A stretch of DNA of 64,000 bases from Agromyces sp. SYSU T00194. GTDB lineage: Bacteria; Actinomycetota; Actinomycetes; Actinomycetales; Microbacteriaceae. Under the pieces are notes generated by a model. That model saw only the letters and a list, made by a program, of their open reading frames with translations, searched no databases and was not told where the DNA came from. The DNA lies in NCBI RefSeq assembly GCF_040496035.1, contig NZ_JBEPJZ010000001.1, forward strand, positions 372,001-436,000, read 5' to 3'. Shown here one piece after another: positions 50,701-59,835 of this stretch. The stretch's first letter is position 1. Each line of letters begins with the position of its first letter. Made by a program: the position numbers and the translations under genes.

Positions 50701-52689
50701 ATGACGACGACCGGAACACCGAAGGCCGAGGGCGGCGCGGAGCAGGATCCGGAGTCCGCCGCCTCGACGACATCACCACCGTCGCCGCACCTGCCGAAGA
50801 CGACCATCGAACGCTGGGTCTTCTGGCCGGCCGCCGTGGTCGTGCTCCTGTTCAGCGGCTTCGCACTGCTGCTGCCGGATGCCGCCGAGGCCGCGTTCGG
50901 CGCCGTGCAGACGTCGATCGTGAACGCGTTCAACTGGTACTACGTGCTCATCGCGGCGTTCTTCGTGGCGTTCGCCCTGTTCGTCGGCTTCAGCCGGTAC
51001 GGCAGCATCCGCCTCGGCGCCGACGACGACAAGCCCGAGTTCTCGCTGGGCGCGTGGTTCTCGCTCCTCTTCGCCGCGGGCATGGGCATCGGGCTCGTGT
51101 TCTACGGCGCGAGCGAGCCGCTCAGCCACTTCGTCTCGCCGCGGCCGGGCGTCAGCGGCACGCCCGAGCAGCTCGCGCAGCAGGCGCTCAGCCAGACCTA
51201 CCTGCACTGGGGCGTGCACGCCTGGGCCATCTACGTGGTGGTCGGGCTCGGACTCGCCTACGCGATCCACCGGCGCAAGCGCCCGATCTCGATTCGCTGG
51301 ACCCTCGAGCCGCTGCTCGGCAAGCGCGTACGCGGCGCGTGGGGCAACGTGATCGACGTCGTCGCGCTCGCGGGCACGCTGTTCGGCGTGGCGACCTCGC
51401 TCGGGCTCGGCGTGCTGCAGATCAGCGCCGGCCTCGACTTCATCGGCCTCGCCGAGCCGACGGAGGTCTCGCAGGTCGTGATCATCCTGGTGATCACGGT
51501 CTTCGTACTGGCATCGGTGCTCTCGGGCGTGACCCGTGGCATGAAGTGGCTGTCGTCCATCAACCTGATGCTCGCCGGGCTGCTCGTGCTCTACATGCTC
51601 ACGTTCGGGCAGACCGAGTTCCTGCTGCGCGAGTTCGTGCAGTCGATCGGCGCGTACATCCAGAACTTCGTCGGGCTGTCCTTCAACGTGAGCGCGTTCC
51701 AGGGCGCGGCGGGCGAGTCGTGGCAGGCCAGCTGGACCTCGTTCTACTGGGGCTGGTGGATCTCCTGGGCGCCCTTCGTCGGCATCTTCATCGCGCGCAT
51801 CTCGCGCGGTCGCACCGTGCGGGAGTTCGTCGCGGGCGTCATCCTCGTGCCCACGCTCATCGGCATGCTCTGGTTCAGCGTGCTGGGCGGCTCGGCGCTC
51901 TACATCGAGCTGACCGACCCGGGGGCGTTGATCGGGCCCGAGGGCACGGTCGACGTCGAGGCGACGCTCTTCCACCTGCTCGACTTCTTCCCCGGGACGG
52001 CGTTCCTCACCGTCGGCGTGATCCTGCTGATCTCGATCTTCTTCATCACCTCGTCCGACTCCGGCGCGCTCGTCATGGGCATGATCGCCACCGGCGGGCA
52101 GATCAACCCGCGCAAGTGGGTGCGCACGTTCTTCACGCTCATCACGGCGCTGCTCGCGATCTCACTGCTGCTCGCCGGCGGCCTGGTGGCCCTGCAGACC
52201 GCCGCGATCATCATCGCGCTGCCGTTCAGCGTCGTGATGCTCATGATGTGCTGGTCGACGATCATCGCGTTCAGCCGCGAGCGCCGGGCGTACGAACTGG
52301 CCCGCCGGGCACAGTTCGTCGACCACATCGGCGAGTACTACGGACTCGAGGTCGAGCAGCCGTTGGAGGCGGGAGCGATCGGCAGGGGTCCACGCTGGAT
52401 GCGCCAGATCGGGCGCAGGCTCAAGCTGCGCACGGACCTGCCGACCGAGCAGATCCCGACCGTCGGCACGCCGCTCAAGCCCGTGCTCACGCACGTCGAC
52501 GACGAACTGCCGGTGCGCCACGCCAGCAAGCGCGCGCTCGAGGCCGAGGAGCGCGACTCCATCGGCGTGCCGACCGACGACGTCGACGAGGTCGTCGAGC
52601 ACGACCCCCGCGCCCGCGGCGATGTCGCGGACGTGCCCGACCGCACCACCGACGACGACGGACGCGACCCCCTGCACGGGCGCGACTAG
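50701..52689 (+). CDS. BCCT-family transporter (betaine/choline/carnitine type)
   Basis: 662 aa, 12 membrane segments, Na+- or H+-coupled uptake of trimethylammonium compounds, often as osmoprotectant. Hallmarks: FSRYGSIRLG, FSLLFAAGMGIGLVFYGASEPLSHF (in parts from about residue 118), and the segment-8 motif FYWGWWISWAPFVGIFIARIS with the Trp cluster of the substrate site. A long charged C-terminal tail (from about 520) ends in an acidic run, as in osmosensing members such as BetP, but the match to BetP regulation is only an inference. ATG 50701 starts the reading frame after GGGGGCTCCCG. Confidence 0.93.
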   Translation: MTTTGTPKAEGGAEQDPESAASTTSPPSPHLPKTTIERWVFWPAAVVVLLFSGFALLLPDAAEAAFGAVQTSIVNAFNWYYVLIAAFFVAFALFVGFSRYGSIRLGADDDKPEFSLGAWFSLLFAAGMGIGLVFYGASEPLSHFVSPRPGVSGTPEQLAQQALSQTYLHWGVHAWAIYVVVGLGLAYAIHRRKRPISIRWTLEPLLGKRVRGAWGNVIDVVALAGTLFGVATSLGLGVLQISAGLDFIGLAEPTEVSQVVIILVITVFVLASVLSGVTRGMKWLSSINLMLAGLLVLYMLTFGQTEFLLREFVQSIGAYIQNFVGLSFNVSAFQGAAGESWQASWTSFYWGWWISWAPFVGIFIARISRGRTVREFVAGVILVPTLIGMLWFSVLGGSALYIELTDPGALIGPEGTVDVEATLFHLLDFFPGTAFLTVGVILLISIFFITSSDSGALVMGMIATGGQINPRKWVRTFFTLITALLAISLLLAGGLVALQTAAIIIALPFSVVMLMMCWSTIIAFSRERRAYELARRAQFVDHIGEYYGLEVEQPLEAGAIGRGPRWMRQIGRRLKLRTDLPTEQIPTVGTPLKPVLTHVDDELPVRHASKRALEAEERDSIGVPTDDVDEVVEHDPRARGDVADVPDRTTDDDGRDPLHGRD

Positions 52690-52875
52690 CACTCGTTCTT
52701 CCCCGACTACGTCGCACCCGGCACGCTGGCCGACGGGAACTGGGGCGGGCCGCGTCCGAGCGTGATCCAGGTCGTGCGCGACTCGACGGGAGACGAGCGG
52801 ATGCCGCGGAACCGGCGCGCCCCGAGCGGCGTGCCGCCCGCGGCATCCGTCGTCTGCGCCCGTGCCCGGAGACGC

Positions 52876-52909
52876 CGATGGCGGCGGCGCCGGAGCGCCG
52901 CCGCCATCG
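52876..52909. terminator. Terminator between BCCT and cspA genes
   Basis: Perfect 15-bp stem CGATGGCGGCGGCGC (52876-52890) / GCGCCGCCGCCATCG (52895-52909) with loop CGGA. It lies 19 bp after the cspA stop and 187 bp after the BCCT stop and can serve both. Confidence 0.75.
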
Positions 52910-52928
52910 GACGGGGTGGTGCGGGGTC

Positions 52929-53132
52929 CTAGAGGACCTGGATGTCCGCGGCCTGCGGGCCCTTGGGGCCCTGGGTGACCTCGAACTGCACCTTCTGGTT
53001 CTCCTCCAGGGTGCGGAAGCCCCCCGAGTTGATGGCGCTGAAGTGCGCGAAGACGTCGGCGCTCCCGTCGTCGGGAGCGATGAAGCCGTAGCCCTTGTCG
53101 GCGTTGAACCACTTGACGGTTCCGGTAGCCAT
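52929..53132 (-). CDS. cspA: Cold-shock protein (CspA family)
   Basis: 67 aa. Single cold-shock OB-fold: [21 protein letters not shown] with RNP1 (KGYGFI) and VFAHFSAI with RNP2 (VFAHF). Binds single-stranded RNA and DNA, acts as RNA chaperone. GAAGGA is 9 bp before ATG 53132. The leader (53133-53317 gap) may be structured, as in other csp genes, but no clear cold box was found. Confidence 0.96.
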   Translation of the reverse strand: MATGTVKWFNADKGYGFIAPDDGSADVFAHFSAINSGGFRTLEENQKVQFEVTQGPKGPQAADIQVL

Positions 53133-53317
53133 ACTGTGTATTCCTTCGTTGTACTCATTCGGCCCGCCGGTGCGGGCGCGAAGCGGACGGCACGGTGGCC
53201 GACCGCAGCCTCCCGACGCCTCGTGTGGCGCGGGGAGCTTCGGTGGATGGGGCGATGCGACGGCGAGTGCGGTCGGATGCGGCATCCGGTCGTGGGTGGA
53301 GGCCGGGTCGACCGGGG

Positions 53318-54457
53318 TCAGACCCGTCGGAATCGATCGACCATGGGGCAATCGAAGGGATCGCGGGCGGCGAGGCCGACCCGGTTGAGGTAACGGATGA
53401 CGATCCCGTACGAACGTACGAGCGTCGTCTCAGTGTAGGGCACGCCCGTGGTGCGGCAATGCTCCATCACGATCTCGCGTGCGCGGGCGAGGTGCGGACG
53501 CGGCATGCTCGGGAACAGGTGGTGCTCGACCTGGTAGTTGAGGCCCCCCATCAGCGCGCTCGCCCAGAACCCGCCGGAGATGTTGCGGGAGGTGCGCACC
53601 TGCTTGCTGAAGAAGTCGAGCTTGGCATCGCGCGGCACGATCGGCATGCCCTTGTGGTTGGGCGCGAACGAGGCGCCCATGTAGACGCCGAAGACGGCGA
53701 GCTGCACGCCGAGGAAGGCGAACGCCATGCCGAGCGGCAGGAACCAGAACACGACACCGAGGTAGGCCGCGAAGCGCACGGCGAGGAGGACGAGCTCGAG
53801 CGCGCGGCCGTCGACGCGGCGGCGCTCGAACAGCGAGCGCACCGAGATCACGTGCAGGTTCACGCCCTCGAGCGTGAGCAGGGGGAAGAACAGGTAGCCC
53901 TGCCGCCGGGTGATCCACGCGATGAGCCCGCGCTGCTTCGCGGCCGACTCCTCGGTGAACGAGATCGTGTCGAACTCGATGTCGGGGTCCTTGCCGATGC
54001 GATTCGGGTTCGCGTGGTGACGGCTGTGCTTGCTCATCCACCACTGGTAGCTCATGCCGACGACGAGCGTGGCGAGCAGGCGACCGACGCGGTCGTTCGC
54101 CGGCCCGGAGGTGAGCACCTGGCGGTGCGCCGCCTCGTGCGCGATGAAGGCGAACTGGGTGAAGATGATGCCGAGGGCTCCGGCGATGAGCAGCTGGAAC
54201 CAGCTGTCGCCGAGCAGCCAGAACCCGAAGCCGGCGGCGACGAGCGCGACCACGAGGCCGCCGAGGACGGCCCCGTAGAACCACGGGGTGCGGGCGAGCA
54301 GCCCCGATTCGCGCACGACCTGCGAGAGCGCCGTGTAGCTCTGGGGGATGTTCGGGCGGTCGGTACGGGGGACCGTGCGACGGAAGCCGTCGACGGCCGG
54401 GGTGTCAGTGATGATGGGGGTCCCAGCTGGTAGTCCGACTTCCCAGCCGCGGTGCAC
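53318..54457 (-). CDS. Membrane fatty-acid desaturase
   Basis: 379 aa from GTG 54457. Di-iron membrane desaturase with three His boxes: HEAAHRQ (about 115-121), HSRHHANPN (about 152-160) and QVEHHLFP (about 328-335), and four hydrophobic segments. Introduces a double bond into acyl lipids using reduced ferredoxin or cytochrome b5-like donors, adjusting membrane fluidity; the cold-shock gene upstream on the same strand is suggestive. The start is uncertain: GTG 54457 is the only usual start codon before the conserved region and has no strong ribosome site; an ATC start nearer TDTPAV cannot be ruled out. Confidence 0.88.
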   Translation of the reverse strand: MHRGWEVGLPAGTPIITDTPAVDGFRRTVPRTDRPNIPQSYTALSQVVRESGLLARTPWFYGAVLGGLVVALVAAGFGFWLLGDSWFQLLIAGALGIIFTQFAFIAHEAAHRQVLTSGPANDRVGRLLATLVVGMSYQWWMSKHSRHHANPNRIGKDPDIEFDTISFTEESAAKQRGLIAWITRRQGYLFFPLLTLEGVNLHVISVRSLFERRRVDGRALELVLLAVRFAAYLGVVFWFLPLGMAFAFLGVQLAVFGVYMGASFAPNHKGMPIVPRDAKLDFFSKQVRTSRNISGGFWASALMGGLNYQVEHHLFPSMPRPHLARAREIVMEHCRTTGVPYTETTLVRSYGIVIRYLNRVGLAARDPFDCPMVDRFRRV

Positions 54458-54548
54458 GGGCGAGTACCCGCTTGTCGATACCGGCGAAGCTAGGTGCGTG
54501 CGCTGGGAGGGGGCTGTGAGACACGCCGCCCGGTGCAAGACTGTGACC

Positions 54549-55385
54549 ATGAGAGTCGCCATCACCGGAGGATCGGGCAAGCTCGGGCGCACCGTCGTGC
54601 GCGAGCTAGCCGCAGCCGGACACCAGGTCGTCAACTTCGATCGCGTGGGCGAGCGCGGGCCGGGCTTCGTGCAGCTCGACACCACCGACTTCGGGCAGGT
54701 CGTCGACGCCCTCGGCGGGGTCGACCGCACCGAGCCGTTCGAGGCGCTCGTGCACCTCGCGGCGATCCCCGCGCCGGGCATGCTCACCGACGCCGCCACG
54801 TTCCGCAACAACATGCTGACCACGTTCAACCTGTTCTGGGCGGCGACGCGGCTCGGCATCCGGCGCATCGTGTACGCGTCGAGCGAGACGGTGCTGGGGC
54901 TGCCGTTCGACGTGCCGCCGCCGTACATCCCGGTCGACGAGGACTACCCGGCGCGCCCAGAATCGGTGTACTCCATCACCAAGGTGCTCGAGGAGCAGCT
55001 CGCGATCGAGCTCGTGCGCTGGCACCCCGACCTGTCGATCACGGCGCTGCGGTTCTCGAACGTCATGGAGCCGGCCGACTACGCCCAGTTCCCGTCGTAC
55101 GACGCCGACGCCATGACGCGCAAGTGGAACCTCTGGGGCTACATCGACGCCCGCGACGGCGCCCAGGCCATCGACCTCGCGCTGCGCAAGGCGCCCGCCG
55201 GCTTCGACCGCTACATCATCGCGGCGGCCGACACGGTCATGTCACGTCCGAACGCGGAGCTCGTGGCGGAGGTGTTCCCCGACGTGCCGGTGCGCGGCGA
55301 CCTCGGCGAGCACGACACGATGCTCTCGATCGACAAGGCGCGGCGGATGCTCGGCTACGCGCCGCGCCACTCCTGGCGCGACTGA
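54549..55385 (+). CDS. NAD-dependent epimerase/dehydratase family protein
   Basis: 278 aa extended SDR. VAITGGSGKLGRTVVREL (Rossmann Gly-x2-Gly-x2-Gly, residues 3-20), catalytic Ser in YASSETVLG and Tyr-x3-Lys in YSITKVLEE (about 143-151). No dehydratase-type insert. Close in style to uronate dehydrogenases or sugar-nucleotide epimerases; substrate unknown. ATG 54549; divergent from the desaturase gene. Confidence 0.85.
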   Translation: MRVAITGGSGKLGRTVVRELAAAGHQVVNFDRVGERGPGFVQLDTTDFGQVVDALGGVDRTEPFEALVHLAAIPAPGMLTDAATFRNNMLTTFNLFWAATRLGIRRIVYASSETVLGLPFDVPPPYIPVDEDYPARPESVYSITKVLEEQLAIELVRWHPDLSITALRFSNVMEPADYAQFPSYDADAMTRKWNLWGYIDARDGAQAIDLALRKAPAGFDRYIIAAADTVMSRPNAELVAEVFPDVPVRGDLGEHDTMLSIDKARRMLGYAPRHSWRD

Positions 55386-55430
55386 GTCGGGGCCGCGCGC
55401 CGCGCCGGTCGCCGGTCGGCGCTGCCGCCC

Positions 55431-55502
55431 GGCGGTCCCGGCGGTCCGGGCGGCTCGAGCGGCTCGAGCGGTTCGGGCGGCCCGGGCGGTTCAGGCGGTG
55501 GG
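55431..55502. repeat. Eight 9-bp imperfect tandem repeats at the end of the anti-sigma gene
   Basis: Units of the form rGCGGyyCs begin at 55431, 55440, 55449, 55458, 55467, 55476, 55485 and 55494. The array spans the intergenic end and the last four codons of the anti-sigma factor (stop at 55491-55493), so a change in repeat number could move or alter that stop. Confidence 0.8.
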
Positions 55503-56327
55503 GATCGCGATGATCGGGTCGGTGGTCGGCTGGTCGGAACCTCCGGCCGGCTCGACCGTCACGCCGATGGTCGCGCCCGCGGGTGCGCCGTCGATGAGGT
55601 GCACGGTCACCCCGTCGGCGCCCGCGTCGAAGAGCCCGGCCGCCGCGATGCCGGCCTCGGTGATCACCCACGCCTCGTAGGTCTGGTCGCCACCCAGTGC
55701 GGGCAGCTCGTCGACCAGCAGCGCGGTGCGGTCGAGCTCGTCCGACCAGACGAGCGTGGCCGTCGCGCCGTCGGCGAGCGGCACGGACTGCCGCTGCGCG
55801 TCGGGTGCCGCGCTGATCTCGGCGACGACCGACTCGGGTGAGACGGCCGACCCCGAGAAGCCGCCCCCCAGGGCGATGCCCGCCACGAGCAGCGCTCCCG
55901 CCGCGGCGACCGAGGCGACCGCGGTCACGGCGCGGATGCCCCAGCGATCGCGCGCACGGCGCTCGGCCGGCCCCGGAGCGTGCGGGGGCTCCACCGACTC
56001 GGCCGATGCGTCGACCTGCGGCGCCGCAGGGGCCGCGACTGCCTCAGGTGCGTCGGGGGCGTCGGCCGTGGTCGCGGCCGCGGGAGCCGCCTGCGGCGTG
56101 CGCGCGATGCGCGCCATGAGGGCGTCGCGCATCGCCGGCGGCGGCGCGACCGGCTCGACGGCGGCACCGAGGGCCGCCGCGGCATCCTCGTATCCTGCGG
56201 CGCTGCGATCGAGCTCCGCGTCGGCAGCGCGTGCGGCGGCGAGCCGCGCACGCTCGTCGGCGTCGAGCGCCCCGAGCGCGCCGGCCGCGGCGAGCTCCTC
56301 CGGCTCGTCGTGATCGCGTTCGGTCAT
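55491..56327 (-). CDS. rskA: Anti-sigma-K factor RskA family protein
   Basis: 278 aa. N-terminal cytosolic anti-sigma domain (AAAGALGALDADERARLAAARAADAELDR in two parts, about 13-41), one membrane helix (AVTAVASVAAAGALLVAGIAL, about 133-153) and a C-terminal extracytoplasmic RskA domain (TLVWSDELDRTALLVDELPALG, QTYEAWVITEAGIAAAG). Holds the sigma factor at the membrane until proteolysis. ATG 56327 overlaps the sigK stop by 4 bp. The mid-region is Ala/Pro-rich low-complexity. Confidence 0.9.
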   Translation of the reverse strand: MTERDHDEPEELAAAGALGALDADERARLAAARAADAELDRSAAGYEDAAAALGAAVEPVAPPPAMRDALMARIARTPQAAPAAATTADAPDAPEAVAAPAAPQVDASAESVEPPHAPGPAERRARDRWGIRAVTAVASVAAAGALLVAGIALGGGFSGSAVSPESVVAEISAAPDAQRQSVPLADGATATLVWSDELDRTALLVDELPALGGDQTYEAWVITEAGIAAAGLFDAGADGVTVHLIDGAPAGATIGVTVEPAGGSDQPTTDPIIAIPTA

Positions 56328-56923
56328 GTCGTCACCCCCAGTGCGTCTCGCAGTCGTCCCATCCCGTCGCGTATTCGGGTCTTCACCGTGCCGAGCGGCA
56401 CCTCGAGCCGTTCGGCGATCTCGCGTTGCGTGAGCCCGCCGTAGTAGGCGAGCTCGATCGATTCGCGCTGCGGCCCGGAGAGGCCGCCCATCGCCCGCAC
56501 CACCCGCTCGTGCTCGATGCGGACCTCCACCGACTCCGACGGATCGGGGACCGGAGCGGCCAGGTCGCGGTGGCCGGCGGCGACGTCGCGGTCGTGCGCC
56601 GACTGCGCGGAGCGGATGCGATCGACGGCGCGCCGGTGCGCGAGCGTCAGCATCCACGACACGGCGGAGCCTCGGACGGGGTCGAAGCGCGGCGCCTGCT
56701 GCCAGACCTCGAGGAACACCTCCTGCGCGACCTCCTCCGACTGGGCGGGGTCGACGAGCAACCGGCGCACGAGGCCGAGCACCCGCGGCGCCATGCGGTC
56801 GTACAGCAGGCCGAACGCCTCCTGGTCGCCGGTGCCGACACGCACCAGCAGCGCGTCCGGCGTGGTGGCCGGTGCGTCGGTCTCGGTGTCGGGGCGCACG
56901 AGTTCCAGCATGGCAGGTCCCAC
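56324..56923 (-). CDS. sigK: ECF sigma factor, SigK type
   Basis: 199 aa. Sigma-70 region 2 (GLLYDRMAPRVLGLVRRLLVDPAQSEEVAQEVFLEVW, read from about residue 38 in parts) with the DNA-melting segment, and region 4 (GLSGPQRESIELAYYGGLTQREIAERLEVPLGTVKTRI, from about 150). Directs RNA polymerase to stress-type promoters; its activity is set by the co-transcribed rskA. ATG 56923. Group ECF19-like by gene pairing. Confidence 0.93.
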   Translation of the reverse strand: MGPAMLELVRPDTETDAPATTPDALLVRVGTGDQEAFGLLYDRMAPRVLGLVRRLLVDPAQSEEVAQEVFLEVWQQAPRFDPVRGSAVSWMLTLAHRRAVDRIRSAQSAHDRDVAAGHRDLAAPVPDPSESVEVRIEHERVVRAMGGLSGPQRESIELAYYGGLTQREIAERLEVPLGTVKTRIRDGMGRLRDALGVTT

Positions 56924-57025
56924 GGCGTCTCCCCTCGTTCATTCGTGATTCGGTGGCGGGCGCGCTGCGGATTGCGTCCGTCCGCCCGACGCGCACGCCG
57001 AGCGGCGGACGGATAGCCTGTTCCG

Positions 57026-57841
57026 ATGACGACTCCCCCGGCATCCCCCGCCGACGAGACCGCCCGAGGCGGCCGCTACTGGTTCTGGCTCGCGACCGTC
57101 GGCGTGATCGGCGGCGTACTGTCGGGCGCGTTCGGCGTCGGCGGCGGCATCATCATGGTGCCGCTGCTGATCTTCCTGACCGGCATGGACCAGCGCCGCG
57201 CCTCCGCCACCTCGCTCGCCGCGATCGTGCCCACGGCGATCGCGGGTGCCGCGACGTACCTCGCGAACGGCCAGGTCGACGTGCTCGCCGCCTTGTTCGT
57301 CGCGGTCGGCGGCGTCGTGGGCTCGTACCTGGGGGCGATGCTCCTGCGCCGGATCAGCCTGACCTGGCTGCGCTGGATGTTCATCGCGGTCATGCTCATC
57401 GCGGCGGTCCGGCTCTTCCTGGTGGTGCCGACCCGCGACGAGGGCGTGCTCGACATCGACGTCTGGACCGCGATCGCGCTGACCGGCCTCGGCCTCGCCA
57501 TGGGCATCGCGTCGGGCCTGTTCGGCGTCGGCGGCGGCATCATCGCGGTGCCCGGCCTGATGGCCCTGTTCGGCATGGGCGACCTGATCGCGAAGGGCAC
57601 GAGCCTGCTCGTCATGATCCCCACCGCGATCAGCGGCTCCGTGGCGAACACGCGCGGCGGGCTCGTGCGGCTCTCCGAGGCGGCCGTCGTGGGCGTCGCG
57701 GCGACCGTCGCATCGTTCGGAGGCGTCGCGCTGGCGTTCGTCATGCCGCCGGCGCTGGCGTCGTACCTGTTCGCGGCGCTCATCCTCTTCGCGGCGGTGC
57801 AGCTGGCGATCCGGGCGGTGCGCGCGCAGCGGAAGGGCTGA
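57026..57841 (+). CDS. TauE/SafE-family transporter
   Basis: 271 aa, eight membrane segments in two repeats, each with a Gly-rich loop: GVGGGIIMVPLLIFLTGMD (from about 36) and GVGGGIIAVPGLMALFGMGD (from about 170). Family moves sulfite, sulfoacetate or similar anions out of the cell. Solute unknown. ATG 57026. Confidence 0.9.
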   Translation: MTTPPASPADETARGGRYWFWLATVGVIGGVLSGAFGVGGGIIMVPLLIFLTGMDQRRASATSLAAIVPTAIAGAATYLANGQVDVLAALFVAVGGVVGSYLGAMLLRRISLTWLRWMFIAVMLIAAVRLFLVVPTRDEGVLDIDVWTAIALTGLGLAMGIASGLFGVGGGIIAVPGLMALFGMGDLIAKGTSLLVMIPTAISGSVANTRGGLVRLSEAAVVGVAATVASFGGVALAFVMPPALASYLFAALILFAAVQLAIRAVRAQRKG

Positions 57842-57905
57842 GCCGCGCGCGGCGCGCGACGCACGTCGGAGGAATCTCGCGGACCCGGGAATGAATCCGC
57901 TTTCC

Positions 57906-57917
57906 ATGCAATTGCAT
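57906..57917. promoter_or_regulatory. Perfect palindrome ATGCAATTGCAT abutting the yceI start
   Basis: 12-bp perfect palindrome, AT-rich against a very G+C-rich background, immediately before ATG 57918. It shares both half-sites (ATGCAAT and ATTGCAT) with the operator over the fgd start codon, so one regulator could bind both. Confidence 0.5.
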
Positions 57918-58481
57918 ATGACCATGGATACGCAGATCGCCACCCACCCCCAGTTCATCGCCGGCACCTGGAAGCTCGACCCCATGCACGCCGAGCTCTC
58001 GTTCTCGGTGCGCCACCTCGCCATCAGCAAGGTGCGCGGCTCGTTCGAGACCTTCGACGTGACCGTCGTGACCTCGGAGGACCCCGCCGCGACCACCATC
58101 GAGGCGACCATCGACATCGCCTCGGTCACCACCAACCAGAAGGACCGCGACGCGCACCTGCGCACCGGCGACTTCTTCAAGGCCGAGGAGTTCCCCACGG
58201 CGACGTTCCGCTCGACCAGCGTCGCGATCGACGGCGACGACTTCGTCATCGAGGGCGACCTCACCCTGCGCGGCGTCACGAAGCCGATCACCCTCAAGGG
58301 CGAGTTCGGCGGCGTCGCGACCGACGCCTACGGCCAGACCAAGGCCGGCGCGACCGCCACCACCAAGATCAACCGCCACGACTTCGGCGTCAGCTGGAAC
58401 GCCGCGCTCGAGACCGGCGGCGTGATGCTGGGCGACGACGTCACCCTCACCGCCGAGCTGCAGGTGACCCTGCAGGCCTAG
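57918..58481 (+). CDS. YceI-family lipid-binding protein
   Basis: 187 aa. YceI lipocalin-like barrel: GTWKLDPMHAELSFSVRHLAISKVRG start, DVTVVT..., RDAHLRTGDFFKAEEFPTATFRS and GDLTLRGVTKPITL. Binds polyisoprenoid-like or other hydrophobic ligands. No signal peptide from this start, so it is probably cytosolic. Of the in-frame ATGs (57891, 57906, 57918, 57924) none has an obvious ribosome site; GGAGG at 57868 is too far from 57891. ATG 57918 is chosen by homology. Strong terminator downstream. Confidence 0.9.
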   Translation: MTMDTQIATHPQFIAGTWKLDPMHAELSFSVRHLAISKVRGSFETFDVTVVTSEDPAATTIEATIDIASVTTNQKDRDAHLRTGDFFKAEEFPTATFRSTSVAIDGDDFVIEGDLTLRGVTKPITLKGEFGGVATDAYGQTKAGATATTKINRHDFGVSWNAALETGGVMLGDDVTLTAELQVTLQA

Positions 58482-58497
58482 ACCCCCCTGTGACGCC

Positions 58498-58531
58498 GAG
58501 CGGGCGGTGCCGACATCGGCACCGCCCGCTC
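58498..58531. terminator. Bidirectional terminator after yceI
   Basis: Perfect 15-bp stem GAGCGGGCGGTGCCG (58498-58512) / CGGCACCGCCCGCTC (58517-58531), loop ACAT. Between two convergent genes. Confidence 0.85.
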
Positions 58532-58550
58532 ACTCGTTGCCGAGGGGAGG

Positions 58551-59015
58551 TCAGTAGCGGTCCATCGCGGCGCTCGCACCCGCGATCAGCACCCAGGCCA
58601 GCGCCGTGAGCACGATGATCGCGAGGGTCGCGGCACCGAGCCACAGCCCGGCCGTCGCAGGGCCCCGACCGATGCCGACGTGCGCGGCGCGGTGGCGACC
58701 GACGGCGCCGAAGACGACGGCGAGCAGCGCGGGCAGGAAGGCGACCAGCCCGGCGATGATGCCGAGGACCGGGATCACGGTCCAGATGCCCGTGGCGATC
58801 GCGACCGCACCCAGCGCGAGTGCCGCGACGGCGATGCCGTTGGCCCCCCGGCCGGTCGCCGCGGGCTCCGCGTCAGCGGATGCGGGGCCGGACGGGGCTG
58901 CGGAGCCGGCGCCGGTCGTCGCCGGCGTGGGCGGCGCCGCGGATGCGACGGGTGCGTCGGTCGCCTCGCCGGAGGCGGATGTCGGGTCGTCGGGATGCGG
59001 GGGGAGCGCGCTCAC
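58551..59015 (-). CDS. DUF4190-type membrane protein
   Basis: 154 aa from GTG 59015. N-terminal Pro/Ala/Ser-rich cytosolic tail of about 60 residues, then membrane hairpin GIAVAALALGAVAIATGIWTVIP and LGIIAGLVAFLPALLAVVFGAVG and a third segment GLWLGAATLAIIVLTALAWVLI; the G...A..LG..A hairpin is the DUF4190 style. Unknown role. Confidence 0.7.
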   Translation of the reverse strand: MSALPPHPDDPTSASGEATDAPVASAAPPTPATTGAGSAAPSGPASADAEPAATGRGANGIAVAALALGAVAIATGIWTVIPVLGIIAGLVAFLPALLAVVFGAVGRHRAAHVGIGRGPATAGLWLGAATLAIIVLTALAWVLIAGASAAMDRY

Positions 59016-59100
59016 CCACCCGAGTATGCCCCTCGATCCTGATCGGCGCATGCGAGCATCGCTCGCCTGTGGGCAGAACCCGCGATGGCACGATGGACGC

Positions 59101-59766
59101 ATGACCGGCTGGACCGAGGACGTGCGCATCGCCGTCGACGACGCGTGGGTGCCCGGCGCGTTCACCGGCCCCGCGGACCCGACCGCGCTGCTGGTCGTCG
59201 CGCACGGCGCGGGCGCCGGCATGGAGCATCCGTGGCTCACCGGGTTCTGCGGGGCCGTCGCCGAGGCGGGCGTGGCGACGCTGCGCTTCGACTTCCCGTA
59301 CCGCGTCGCGGGACGCCGGTTCCCCGACCGGCCGCCGGTCGCCATCGCCACCTGGCGGGCGGTGCTCGACGCGGCACGCGAGCGCGCCGGCGCGCTGCCG
59401 GTCTGGGCCTCGGGGAAGTCGTACGGCGGACGCATGGCGTCGATGGCGGTGGCGGAGGGGGCGGACGCCTCGGGGCTGGTGTTCCTCGGGTATCCGCTGC
59501 ATCCGCCCGGGCGCCCCGAGCGGCTGCGCGACGCGCACCTGTACGGCATCACCGCGCCGATGCTGTTCCTCCAGGGCGACAACGACCCGTTCGCGAAGCC
59601 GGTCGAGCAGCTCGAGGACGTCGTGCGGCGCATCGGGCCGAACGCCCGCCTCGAGTGGGTGCCGGGCGGCGGGCACTCGTTCGAGGTCGCGGGCCGCAGG
59701 CGGTCGCAGGCCGAGCTCGGGGCATCCGTCGCACCCGCCGTCGCCGCATTCCTGCGGGAGCACTGA
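59101..59766 (+). CDS. Alpha/beta hydrolase (KANSL3/Tex30-like)
   Basis: 221 aa. LLVVAHGAGAGMEHPWL, RFDFPYRVAGRRFPDRPP, nucleophile motif ASGKSYGGRMASM (Ser about 104), FLQGDNDPFA with the Asp and GGGHSFEV with the His. The G-x-S-x-G is written G-K-S-Y-G, typical of this small family of predicted hydrolases. Substrate unknown. ATG 59101. Confidence 0.88.
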   Translation: MTGWTEDVRIAVDDAWVPGAFTGPADPTALLVVAHGAGAGMEHPWLTGFCGAVAEAGVATLRFDFPYRVAGRRFPDRPPVAIATWRAVLDAARERAGALPVWASGKSYGGRMASMAVAEGADASGLVFLGYPLHPPGRPERLRDAHLYGITAPMLFLQGDNDPFAKPVEQLEDVVRRIGPNARLEWVPGGGHSFEVAGRRRSQAELGASVAPAVAAFLREH

Positions 59767-59835
59767 CCCGCTCCCGTGCTCAGGGCGGCACGGCACCGCG
59801 GGGCGCGAATCGGCCGATCATGCCAGAATCCCGTC

